Notes under the pieces: generated by a model
The model's database searches: none
What the model saw: only the letters and a program-made list of their open reading frames with translations
Told to the model about the DNA's origin: nothing
Position numbers and translations under genes: made by a program
Assembly (NCBI GenBank): GCA_937136425.1
Contig: CAKZON010000045.1
Coordinates: 29,814 to 93,813 of the forward strand
Direction of reading: 5' to 3'
Source of the DNA: an uncultured Crocinitomix sp.
GTDB lineage: Bacteria; Bacteroidota; Bacteroidia; Flavobacteriales_D; Crocinitomicaceae
Length of the DNA: 64,000 nucleotides
Shown: positions 27,634 to 35,345 of the stretch, one piece after another
How the letters are laid out: each line of letters opens with the position of its first letter
Numbering within the stretch: position 1 is the stretch's first letter

Positions 27634-28749
27634 TCATTCAATCGTATTCATTTTGCCCATAAACAGTATTGTATTTGACGCATTGTCTTTAATGAAATAG
27701 AAGAACGGTTTATTGACATTAATGTTGAGAATAAGAGGTGGCATAGCTGCTGTTGTTATTTGCACCATTCCAATTACCGTTGCAGCTGCAGCTTCAGTTC
27801 CTTCTTCATTAACAATTATTTTCGCTTTATGCAAGGCAGTACCAATCTTCAAGTCTTTTTCCTTTCTTATTTGGCTAAAATCTGCTGAGTCTGTAAAAGC
27901 TTTTTCAAGCCCCATTTTTTGCAAATATTTTTTTAGTTCGAAGGTGGGTGTTTCAAATGTGAATTTGGGTAAGTACAGGCGTACTTGTTGGGAAGCCATT
28001 TTTGTGGTGAGTTCATTGTAGGTCTCATTGGTCATTTTGTAGTTCTTCATTTTATTAGGTAAAACAATTACCATGGATGTTTTGTCATCATCATAGGGTA
28101 GTTCAATTACTGCTTCGTTTCTACCTTGTGCGGCTTTGTAGTGACCTGAAGAATGCATCATGTCAACTTGAGTTGTTGTTCCGTCTGCATTAGTGAATTC
28201 GGCCTTTTTAGTTGCCTCTTTATCAAATTTATTTTTCCAATTTTGTTTGAAATAGATGGCGTTGACTATGGCTAGTTTAAAGTCTTTTACATCATCAGCA
28301 CTGAGCATTTTTTTTATCATGCCATTTGTGCTTGATTCAATCCATTCGTTGATTTTTTTTGCACTGCCAAAAGGATCTTTCTTAAAATCTGTGTGATAGG
28401 GAGCTGAATCAAAATTAGATTTTAAGCGCTTAACAAAACTTGCTAGTACTTTAAATTTATTTTGAATCCAAACAGAATTATTTATTTGAGCAACTTCTTT
28501 TAGTTGTTTTATTTCCTCTAAAAATTGCTCATTGTTCGGTTTGAAATCAAATACCTTCTCAAATTCATGCTGAGTTGCGCCATCAGTTCCTTCATAAGCC
28601 ATTGCAAAAGCTGTTTTAATGCTTGTCGGAGAGAATAAGATGTTTTCTTGATCATCAATGTTGTTGAAAAACTCAAAAGTAAAATCGTTTTGAGAAAATC
28701 CATTGAAAGAAATTATGGTTGCAATAAGGAGTAGTTTTATTTTGTTCAT
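27634..28749 (-). CDS. Secreted serpin (serine protease inhibitor)
   Basis: A 371-residue serpin with a signal peptide (KLLLIATIISFNGFSQ), so it acts outside the cytoplasm. The serpin core is complete: NILFSPTSIKTAFAMAYEG, the breach/shutter strands and the C-terminal FLYF-like block (KPFFYFIKDNASNTILFMG). The reactive loop hinge EEGTEAAAAT (about 315-324) is of the inhibitory type with small residues. Counting from the hinge puts Ile-Thr (about 331-332) at P1-P1', which suggests an elastase- or chymotrypsin-like target; this count is approximate because the loop is about 6 residues longer than in alpha-1-antitrypsin. Confidence 0.93.
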   Translation of the reverse strand: MNKIKLLLIATIISFNGFSQNDFTFEFFNNIDDQENILFSPTSIKTAFAMAYEGTDGATQHEFEKVFDFKPNNEQFLEEIKQLKEVAQINNSVWIQNKFKVLASFVKRLKSNFDSAPYHTDFKKDPFGSAKKINEWIESSTNGMIKKMLSADDVKDFKLAIVNAIYFKQNWKNKFDKEATKKAEFTNADGTTTQVDMMHSSGHYKAAQGRNEAVIELPYDDDKTSMVIVLPNKMKNYKMTNETYNELTTKMASQQVRLYLPKFTFETPTFELKKYLQKMGLEKAFTDSADFSQIRKEKDLKIGTALHKAKIIVNEEGTEAAAATVIGMVQITTAAMPPLILNINVNKPFFYFIKDNASNTILFMGKMNTIE

Positions 28750-28792
28750 TTAGCTTGATTTGTCTCCTGTACAACTAATGTATGATTAGGTT

Positions 28793-28800
28793 CAAAAATA
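28793..28800 (-). promoter_or_regulatory. Promoter -7 box of the serpin gene
   Basis: TATTTTTG on the minus strand fits TAnnTTTG. It lies right after the hemD terminator (28807-28841), so the serpin has its own transcript. No -33 TTTG is seen at the usual distance, and the 5' untranslated region would be about 38 nt. Confidence 0.45.
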
Positions 28801-28806
28801 AAAGAA

Positions 28807-28841
28807 CAAAAAAACGCCCGAACAAATAATGTTCAGGCGTT
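28807..28841 (-). terminator. Terminator after hemD
   Basis: On the minus strand a 12-bp stem with one G-U pair (arms 28841-28830 and 28824-28813) is followed by a run of seven T (28814-28808). It begins 24 nt past the hemD stop codon. Confidence 0.85.
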
Positions 28842-28864
28842 AATAATTTTATTTAGAAGCTAAT

Positions 28865-29608
28865 CTATTTTTTCTTTCCTTTAATAAATTGCTCAATTGC
28901 CATAGTCATACTAGGTGCTTGTGGCATTGGCGCATGAATGTCAAGTCTAAGGTTGTTCTGTTTTACTGCATTTGCAGTTGTAGGTCCAAAAGCAGCAATC
29001 TTAGTTCCATTTTGCTTGAATTCAGGGAAGTTTTTTAGAAGCGATTCAATTCCTGAAGGGCTAAAGAAAACTAATACGTCATACTTTACATCTTCAAGAT
29101 CAGAAAGATCAGACGCAACTGTTCTATACAGTATTAACTTTGCAAAGTTAATGTTGTTTTCTTCAAGCGTATTTGGGATTGTGGCTCTTAAAATATCTGA
29201 ACAAGGCAATAAGTATTTCTCATTCTTATGCTTTTTCAAAACCTCCATCAAATCATTAATGTTGGTTCTACCGTAAAAGATTTTTCTTTTTCTATAAACC
29301 ACATATTTTTGAAGGTAATAAGCAACAGCCTCAGACATACAAAAATATTTCATTGCGTCAGGCACTTTGAATCTTGTTTCTTCAGCAATTCTAAAAAAAT
29401 GATCAACCGCAGTTTTACTTGTTAAAATGACTGCAGTGACTTTTGAAAGTTCAACTTTCTGTTCTCTAAATTCACGTGTTGTTACACCTTCTACATTAAT
29501 AAAAGGTCTAAAATCAATCTTCAATTTATACTTGTCAGCCAAATCAAAATACGGTGATTTTTCAGTCTCTGGCTTTGGTTGAGAAACTAATATGGTTTTA
29601 ACGCTCAT
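28865..29608 (-). CDS. hemD: Uroporphyrinogen-III synthase
   Basis: A 247-residue enzyme of haem synthesis that cyclises hydroxymethylbilane to uroporphyrinogen III. The two-lobed HemD fold is recognisable by the N-terminal ILVSQPKPE, the middle LYRTVASDL and the C-terminal VLVFFSPSGIESLLKNF ... KIAAFGPTTANAVKQNN. Haem from this pathway serves the cytochrome b of the sdh operon in this window. It follows the DUF4271 gene by 18 nt, an arrangement I know from flavobacteria, and ends at a clear terminator. Confidence 0.9.
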   Translation of the reverse strand: MSVKTILVSQPKPETEKSPYFDLADKYKLKIDFRPFINVEGVTTREFREQKVELSKVTAVILTSKTAVDHFFRIAEETRFKVPDAMKYFCMSEAVAYYLQKYVVYRKRKIFYGRTNINDLMEVLKKHKNEKYLLPCSDILRATIPNTLEENNINFAKLILYRTVASDLSDLEDVKYDVLVFFSPSGIESLLKNFPEFKQNGTKIAAFGPTTANAVKQNNLRLDIHAPMPQAPSMTMAIEQFIKGKKK

Positions 29609-29626
29609 AAATCCTACCTCTTTAAT

Positions 29627-30322
29627 TTAGTTCAATACCCCATTATTTAGGATAAAAACTCGAATTCCAACTACTAATGGGAGTAATTCGAGCGTGCAAA
29701 GGTACAAAATAATATAGAAAAAGGAAATTTTATGCTGTATTGCTCGGGTCAAACTTTGTAAATCTCTTATAATAATGATTAACGTGACCAAAATTATTGT
29801 CGAAATAATGGCGATTTCACGGTAACTTGCTGGTATATATTGTGTAAAAATTAAAATGGGTGTTAAAACTATTCCTCCAACTTGAAAAAACAAGAGATGA
29901 TTTATTAAATGTTCCTGAAAACCAATTTTTGAATTGGTGAAAAACATCATTAATTGAATAATTATTAACTTAATAAATGCACCAATTAATAATGCGCCAA
30001 CTAATATTAAAATCACATTGTAAATGTCGGAATGCATTGTTTTCCATGTGATTATACCAATACAGGTGAAGTAGGTCAGGTTTAGTAATACTGCAGTAAT
30101 TCCTCTTAGATTAAGATCTTCTCGAATATTATTGATAAGTTGCCGATTGCTAAAAGCTGTTCTAAATAACAAACGCAAATAGCCGGGGTTCAGTGTACGT
30201 ACCAGAGCAAAAATTATTAGGTTAAAAGCGATCAACGACCAAAAAATCAAATTAAATTGACTGGGGTTTTGAATCGGTTCACCAATTTGTCCTATTTCAT
30301 TTAAAAAATCTTGCGGCTCCAC
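29627..30322 (-). CDS. DUF4271 membrane protein
   Basis: A 231-residue protein with about six transmembrane helices, GTG start (30322). The length, the helix pattern and the position just before hemD match DUF4271, a Bacteroidota-specific family of unknown function. The two genes form an operon. A role linked to haem is possible from context but not shown. Confidence 0.82.
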   Translation of the reverse strand: MEPQDFLNEIGQIGEPIQNPSQFNLIFWSLIAFNLIIFALVRTLNPGYLRLLFRTAFSNRQLINNIREDLNLRGITAVLLNLTYFTCIGIITWKTMHSDIYNVILILVGALLIGAFIKLIIIQLMMFFTNSKIGFQEHLINHLLFFQVGGIVLTPILIFTQYIPASYREIAIISTIILVTLIIIIRDLQSLTRAIQHKISFFYIILYLCTLELLPLVVGIRVFILNNGVLN

Positions 30323-30382
30323 AGCGCAAAAATAGTCGATTTCGGTTTGAATTAGATTTCAGAGCCATAATAATATAACATC

Positions 30383-30415
30383 TTTCATGAAATCATGTTA
30401 AATTATTTACTTTTG
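30383..30415 (+). promoter_or_regulatory. Promoter of the acyl-CoA dehydrogenase gene
   Basis: TTTC at 30383-30386, a 21-nt spacer, then TACTTTTG at 30408-30415, close to the Bacteroidetes consensus. The ATG is 25 nt downstream, leaving a short leader of about 20 nt. Confidence 0.55.
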
Positions 30416-30440
30416 CATGGATATATCAAAAACAAGATAA

Positions 30441-31649
30441 ATGGCAACAGATTTATATACACACCCAGATTATTTTAACATGGATGACTTGCTTACAGAA
30501 GAGCATAAGCTTATTCGTGAGGCAACAAGAGAATGGGTTAAGCAAAATGTATCACCAATAATTGAGGATTATTACGAAAGAGCTGCTTTTCCAGAGCATT
30601 TAGTAAAGCAATTAGGTGAAATAGGGGCTTTCGGACCATACATACCGCAAGAATATGGCGGACCTGGATTAGATCAAATCTCATACGGGTTGATTATGCA
30701 AGAGCTTGAGCGTTGTGATTCTGGCTTACGATCTACTTCATCTGTTCAAAGTTCTTTAGTGATGTATCCAATTTGGAAATATGGGAATGAAGAGCAAAGA
30801 AAAAAATACTTACCAAAATTAGCCTCTGGAGAATTTCTTGGCTGCTTTGGTTTGACTGAACCAGACCACGGGTCTAATCCTGGTGGAATGATTTCAAATT
30901 ATAAAGATATGGGCGATCATTATTTGCTAAATGGAGCAAAAATGTGGATCTCAAATGCCCCTTTGGCTGATGTAGCTGTTGTTTGGGCTAAAAATGAAGA
31001 AGGAAGAATTCATGGCCTTATTCTTGAAAAAGGAATGGAAGGATTTTCTGCTCCAGAAATGCACGGTAAACACTCTTTACGTGCTTCTATTACGGGTGAG
31101 TTAATTTTTGATAATGTAAAAGTTCCTAAAGCAAACTTGTTACCAAACAAAAGTGGTTTAGGTGCACCGCTTGGATGTTTAGATTCTGCTCGTTTCGGAA
31201 TAGCTTGGGGTGCATTAGGTTCTGCTATGGATTGTTATGATCAAGCATTGAGATATTCAAAAGAACGTACTCAATTTGGTGTTCCAATTGGATCATTTCA
31301 ATTAACGCAAAAGAAATTGGCTGAAATGGTGACTGAAATCACAAAGGCCCAATTACTTACATTCCGCCTGGGTCAATTAAGAAACGAAGGAAAAGCAACT
31401 TCTGCTCAAATTTCTATGGCTAAACGTAATAATGTTGAAATTGCATTGAAAATCGCTCGCGAAGCTCGCCAAATTTTAGGCGCTATGGGAATCACAAATG
31501 AGTTTTCTGTAATGAGACATATGGCAAATTTAGAGTCTGTTGTAACGTATGAAGGAACACATGATATTCACCTTTTGATTACAGGAATGGATGTTACGGG
31601 GATTCCTGCATTTAGCAGAGATGCTCCAGATTTGAGCAAAATGAAATAA
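30441..31649 (+). CDS. gcdH: Glutaryl-CoA dehydrogenase-type acyl-CoA dehydrogenase
   Basis: A 402-residue flavoenzyme. Compared with ordinary acyl-CoA dehydrogenases it shows the GcdH pattern: RSTSSVQSSLVMYPI, GLTEPDHGSNPGGM, HGKHSLRASITGELIFD and the catalytic Glu in VVTYEGTHDIH (about residue 375). GcdH oxidises and decarboxylates glutaryl-CoA to crotonyl-CoA in lysine, hydroxylysine and tryptophan breakdown. It is monocistronic, between a short promoter and a strong terminator. Confidence 0.9.
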   Translation: MATDLYTHPDYFNMDDLLTEEHKLIREATREWVKQNVSPIIEDYYERAAFPEHLVKQLGEIGAFGPYIPQEYGGPGLDQISYGLIMQELERCDSGLRSTSSVQSSLVMYPIWKYGNEEQRKKYLPKLASGEFLGCFGLTEPDHGSNPGGMISNYKDMGDHYLLNGAKMWISNAPLADVAVVWAKNEEGRIHGLILEKGMEGFSAPEMHGKHSLRASITGELIFDNVKVPKANLLPNKSGLGAPLGCLDSARFGIAWGALGSAMDCYDQALRYSKERTQFGVPIGSFQLTQKKLAEMVTEITKAQLLTFRLGQLRNEGKATSAQISMAKRNNVEIALKIAREARQILGAMGITNEFSVMRHMANLESVVTYEGTHDIHLLITGMDVTGIPAFSRDAPDLSKMK

Positions 31650-31671
31650 GTTTTTAAAACGAAATATTAAG

Positions 31672-31703
31672 AAAGCCCGAATAATTGTTATTCGGGCTTT
31701 TTT
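31672..31703 (+). terminator. Terminator after gcdH
   Basis: A perfect 13-bp stem (31672-31684 with 31688-31700), loop TTG, followed by T residues. It starts 22 nt after the gcdH stop codon. Confidence 0.9.
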
Positions 31704-31742
31704 GTTTTTTATCACCCAAATTGACCATTTAACCTTTTCATA

Positions 31743-31774
31743 CTTGAAATTCATCCGTACCTTTATCAACTTTG
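31743..31774 (+). promoter_or_regulatory. Promoter of the DUF5916 gene
   Basis: CTTG (31743-31746), a 20-nt spacer, CAACTTTG (31767-31774): one mismatch in each box of the Bacteroidetes consensus. The GTG start at 31779 lies 4 nt past the -7 box, so the transcript would have almost no leader. Confidence 0.45.
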
Positions 31775-31778
31775 CTAC

Positions 31779-34223
31779 GTGAAATTTATCATTTCGGTCA
31801 TATCATTTTTTTCAATTACTTTCTCTTTTGCACAAGAAGTGAAATCGATTGCTGCTAACAGAATAAATGCAGAATCAAATATAGATGGTGTTCTGGATGA
31901 AAGTTTTTGGGAAGCTTCAAACGTTGCTACAGATTTTATTCAAAATACGCCCGTTGCAGGAGCGCCATCAATTGAAAAAACAGAGGTTAAGATTGTTTAT
32001 GATAATAGTGCGATTTACATTGGCGCTACCATGTTTGACGATCGAGACTCCATGACATTGACGCTTTCGCAAAGGGATGATTTAGGAAATGCAGATTGGT
32101 TTGGTGTTGTCATTGATCCGTATGACGCCGGAACAATTGGTTTCGCGTTTCTCGTTACCTCTGCCGGTGTACAAGTGGATGAATTGCACAATGTTGAGAA
32201 TATAGATGCGAATTGGAACGCTGTTTGGAAAAGCGCCGTAACAATCCATGAGGACAAATGGGTTGTTGAAATGAAAATTCCTTTTTCTGCATTGCGGTTT
32301 TCAAAGGATAATCAAAATGATTGGGGAATCAATTTTGCAAGAAATATAAGAAGAAACCGAGAACAATCATATTGGAATCCGAATGACCCGAGAAGAAGAA
32401 ATTTAATTTCACAATTAGGTAAATTGAAAGAGGTGAAAGATGTTGATTCTCCGTTGCGCTTAGCTTTTTCACCTTATGTTTCTGGGTATGTAGAAAATTT
32501 TGACGGCAATACTTCTTATACGGCAAATGGAGGAATGGATGTGAAATGGGGGGTAAATGAGGCCTTCACATTAGACATGACATTGATTCCAGATTTTGGT
32601 CAGGTTCAATTTGATAATCAGGTTTTAAATACCTCTCCTTTTGAGGTAAGGTTTAATGAAAGAAGACAGTTTTTTACTGAGGGCACTGAGTTGTTTAATA
32701 AGCCTGGAGGAATTTTTTATTCAAGAAGAATTGGTGGTAATCCATTGTTAGGAGGTACCGTTAATTCTGAATTGGAATCGAATGAAGTAATAGTTCAAAA
32801 CCCTAGTTCTTCGCAATTGCTAAATGCTACAAAACTTTCTGGTAGAACTAAAAAAGGAACTGGGCTAGGTGTGTTTAATGCCGTTACAGGTAGAATGAAT
32901 GCGGTGATTGAAGATACGTTAACAGGGTTGCAACGTTCATTTCAAACAGGACCTTTGTCCAATTATAATGTTTTTGTAGTTGATCAAAATCTGAAAAACA
33001 ATTCTTCTATTGCACTCACCAATACCAATGTTTGGCGAGAGGGAGCAGCTGAAGATGCGAATGTTACTTCTGGCGTTGTAGATTTTTATACCAAGGGACA
33101 AGGTTATAATTTTTGGGCGATTGGAAACGTTTCACAAATTATATCTGAAGATAGTATTGACTTTGGACATAATGTTATAGCAGGAATTGAGAAATCAGCA
33201 GGAAACTTAACTGGAGGGGTAACCTATACTGAAATTGGGAAAAGTTATAATCCCAACGATTTAGGTTTTAATACCATTACGAATGTGCGGACTATAAAAG
33301 CATTTGCAAATTATAATATTTACGAACCGTTTTGGAGGTTTTACAGGTTTTGGTCTTCAGCTTCGGTTAGTCGAACAAGCTTGGTTCAACCCAATTTGTT
33401 CTCTTCTGTAGAGATTGATGCTAACGTTGGAGGAAACTTTAGGAATTTTTTAGCTGCAGGCTTAGATCTATATATTCAACCATTAAGAAATCACGATTAT
33501 TTTGAGCCGAGAATTGACGGTCGCTTTTATGAAGATGATGCCATGGCGTTTTTAGGAGGTTTTATTTCATCTGATTACAGTAAGCCTTTTGCGCTAGATG
33601 TTAATGCAGGTTGGTTTCAATATTTTGAAGAAGGTAGGGTAGGTTTTGATTTAAATGTAAGTCCGCGAATAAGGTTCAATGATAAATGGTTTTTAGTTTA
33701 TCGTTATGCGCAAAATAATGCGTTTAATGAGGAGGGGGTTGCCCTTACGAATAATTTTGATGTTCCACTAATTGGAGATGATCCAATATTTGCTAAAAGA
33801 GATCGTACAACCATAACCAATACAATAGACCTTTCATACATTTTTAATAATAAAATGGGAGTAACCTTTAGACTAAGACATTATTGGTCAAAATTAGACT
33901 ATAATGAATTTTTTGTACTAAATGATGATGGTGTAATGACGGCCTCAACTTATACTGGTATTGGAGATGATAATGAGTCTTTACATGATAATAGCTTTAA
34001 CGCTTTTACCATTGATATGGCTTATCGTTGGGTATTTGCGCCAGGTTCTGAAATTAGTTTGGTTTGGAAAAATTCAATATTCTCTTTCAATGACCAGGTT
34101 GAATTAAATTATGTAGAAAATGTTGGCAATTTATTGAATGACCCAGCTACAAATAGCCTTTCTCTTAAAGTGCTGTACTATATTGACTATTGGGAAGTAA
34201 GAAATCGGTTGTTTAAAAAATAA
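31779..34223 (+). CDS. DUF5916 outer-membrane protein with CBM9-like domain
   Basis: An 814-residue exported protein, GTG start, signal peptide MKFIISVISFFSITFSFAQE. The N-terminal domain (about 25-200; NIDGVLDESFWEASNVATDF, IYIGATMFDD, WVVEMKIPFSALRF) is a CBM9-like beta-sandwich. The rest is DUF5916, rich in amphipathic strands (for example DINVSPRIRFND-type alternation), consistent with an outer-membrane barrel. The substrate is unknown; the family is common in Bacteroidota. It ends before a two-way terminator. Confidence 0.88.
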   Translation: MKFIISVISFFSITFSFAQEVKSIAANRINAESNIDGVLDESFWEASNVATDFIQNTPVAGAPSIEKTEVKIVYDNSAIYIGATMFDDRDSMTLTLSQRDDLGNADWFGVVIDPYDAGTIGFAFLVTSAGVQVDELHNVENIDANWNAVWKSAVTIHEDKWVVEMKIPFSALRFSKDNQNDWGINFARNIRRNREQSYWNPNDPRRRNLISQLGKLKEVKDVDSPLRLAFSPYVSGYVENFDGNTSYTANGGMDVKWGVNEAFTLDMTLIPDFGQVQFDNQVLNTSPFEVRFNERRQFFTEGTELFNKPGGIFYSRRIGGNPLLGGTVNSELESNEVIVQNPSSSQLLNATKLSGRTKKGTGLGVFNAVTGRMNAVIEDTLTGLQRSFQTGPLSNYNVFVVDQNLKNNSSIALTNTNVWREGAAEDANVTSGVVDFYTKGQGYNFWAIGNVSQIISEDSIDFGHNVIAGIEKSAGNLTGGVTYTEIGKSYNPNDLGFNTITNVRTIKAFANYNIYEPFWRFYRFWSSASVSRTSLVQPNLFSSVEIDANVGGNFRNFLAAGLDLYIQPLRNHDYFEPRIDGRFYEDDAMAFLGGFISSDYSKPFALDVNAGWFQYFEEGRVGFDLNVSPRIRFNDKWFLVYRYAQNNAFNEEGVALTNNFDVPLIGDDPIFAKRDRTTITNTIDLSYIFNNKMGVTFRLRHYWSKLDYNEFFVLNDDGVMTASTYTGIGDDNESLHDNSFNAFTIDMAYRWVFAPGSEISLVWKNSIFSFNDQVELNYVENVGNLLNDPATNSLSLKVLYYIDYWEVRNRLFKK

Positions 34224-34264
34224 TTTGATAAACTCAGTGTTTTACTGTTGGTGAAAAGAACGTT

Positions 34265-34296
34265 AAAAGCTCGACCATTTTGGCCGAGCTTTATTT
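34265..34296. terminator. Terminator between convergent genes
   Basis: An 8-bp stem AAAGCTCG with CGAGCTTT plus inner CCA/TGG pairs (34266-34292), followed by T-rich sequence on the plus strand. On the minus strand A residues before it give T residues after it, so it can serve both the DUF5916 gene and the T9SS gene. Confidence 0.75.
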
Positions 34297-34312
34297 CTTG
34301 AATAGGAAGTGA

Positions 34313-35245
34313 TTATTGTTTGATAAAATTGATCGTTCTTTCTTTAGTGTCCTTGCTCAAAATGAGTTGGTAATTCCCATTTGCCATATTTGTAGGAAGA
34401 AGAATAGTCGATAATTGAGTATTTAATGTTCCTTTTACAACTTCTTTTCCATCTAAGCCAATAATTTTCCATGCGACATCTTTAACTTCATTCACCTCAC
34501 TGAAATGAACATTGATATAAGTAGATGCTGGTACTGGATATGCCTGAATCATAGATTCAAAATTCGAATTGTCTTCAATAGAGGCTGTTGGCGCTCCAAA
34601 AGTGATTGATGCGCAATAATCATTTCCTTCACAAGCTTCTGGTTCATCTAAGTCATAGTAAGATGTGCAAAAGATGTAAGTGGCGTCAGGACTTGGTAAA
34701 GGAGCGTAGTCATATGTGAATTCTCCAGTGTGATCACTGATAAACTGGAAGTCTGTGAAGTCAAGCGGATCATCAATGAACGAGAGGATGTCTGGGTGAA
34801 AAGATAACGAAGGAGTACCTGCTCCTGATCCAGTAGCTTCCACTTGCAATTCAGTTCCGCTCAAAGTGTAACTAGCTGTTAGTGGGCAAAGTTCTGAATG
34901 CTCGGGAGATTCAGTTATGGTATATGATTCGCAAAAGTCGGCTTGAATGCAATCTGGACCAACAAAATTTACGCAAATTTCGTAAGTTCCAGGCCCTGAA
35001 TAGGTGTGAACCCAATCCTCTTCAAATCCTATTGACCAAGCAGTTTCGTCTCCCCAATCAATTCCAACGGAAAAACCAACGTGATCTTCTGTGCCATCTA
35101 AAGATAGAATGACTGAGTTAATACCCAGTACATCATTAGGGGCTACTGAAAATGTTATTCCGCATTGTGCGTTTGCGTTAGATACACCGAAAATAAATAA
35201 TAGGGTAGCTAAAACTTGTTTAATTGTCTTGTTTGTTTTGTGCAT
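34313..35245 (-). CDS. T9SS-secreted protein with PKD-like domain
   Basis: A 310-residue protein with a signal peptide (QVLATLLFIFGVSNANAQ). A PKD-like beta-sandwich (about 30-120; WGDETAW and WVHTYSGPGTYEICV) is followed by a second Cys-containing beta domain. The last 75 residues (YPVPASTYINVHF, IIGLDGKEVVKGTL, ANGNYQLILS) are a type A sorting domain, which sends the protein through the type IX system to the cell surface or medium. A -7 box TACTTTTG lies at 35277-35270 on the minus strand. Role unknown, probably adhesive. Confidence 0.85.
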   Translation of the reverse strand: MHKTNKTIKQVLATLLFIFGVSNANAQCGITFSVAPNDVLGINSVILSLDGTEDHVGFSVGIDWGDETAWSIGFEEDWVHTYSGPGTYEICVNFVGPDCIQADFCESYTITESPEHSELCPLTASYTLSGTELQVEATGSGAGTPSLSFHPDILSFIDDPLDFTDFQFISDHTGEFTYDYAPLPSPDATYIFCTSYYDLDEPEACEGNDYCASITFGAPTASIEDNSNFESMIQAYPVPASTYINVHFSEVNEVKDVAWKIIGLDGKEVVKGTLNTQLSTILLPTNMANGNYQLILSKDTKERTINFIKQ

Positions 35246-35345
35246 AATAATTTACTTTTTTGTTTGAAGCAAAAGTATGCTGTACATGCGGATTGAACGA
35301 AGAATTAACCTTTACTCTACATTTATTCGGTAGATAATCAGTTAG

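Noticed and set aside
27634..28749. Functional link between the serpin and the caspase system 17 kb away
   Set aside because: They lie in separate transcripts far apart, and the predicted P1 residue is not Asp, Arg or Lys; nothing but coexistence supports a link.
28938..29276. 112-residue plus-strand ORF inside hemD
   Set aside because: Antisense of a well-supported gene; no start region or domain supports it.
31530..31769. 79-residue minus-strand ORF over the gcdH terminator
   Set aside because: It is a read-through of the terminator palindrome and the gcdH antisense strand, with no domain.
34265..34296. Small RNA in the gap between DUF5916 and the T9SS gene
   Set aside because: The only structure is a plain two-way terminator.
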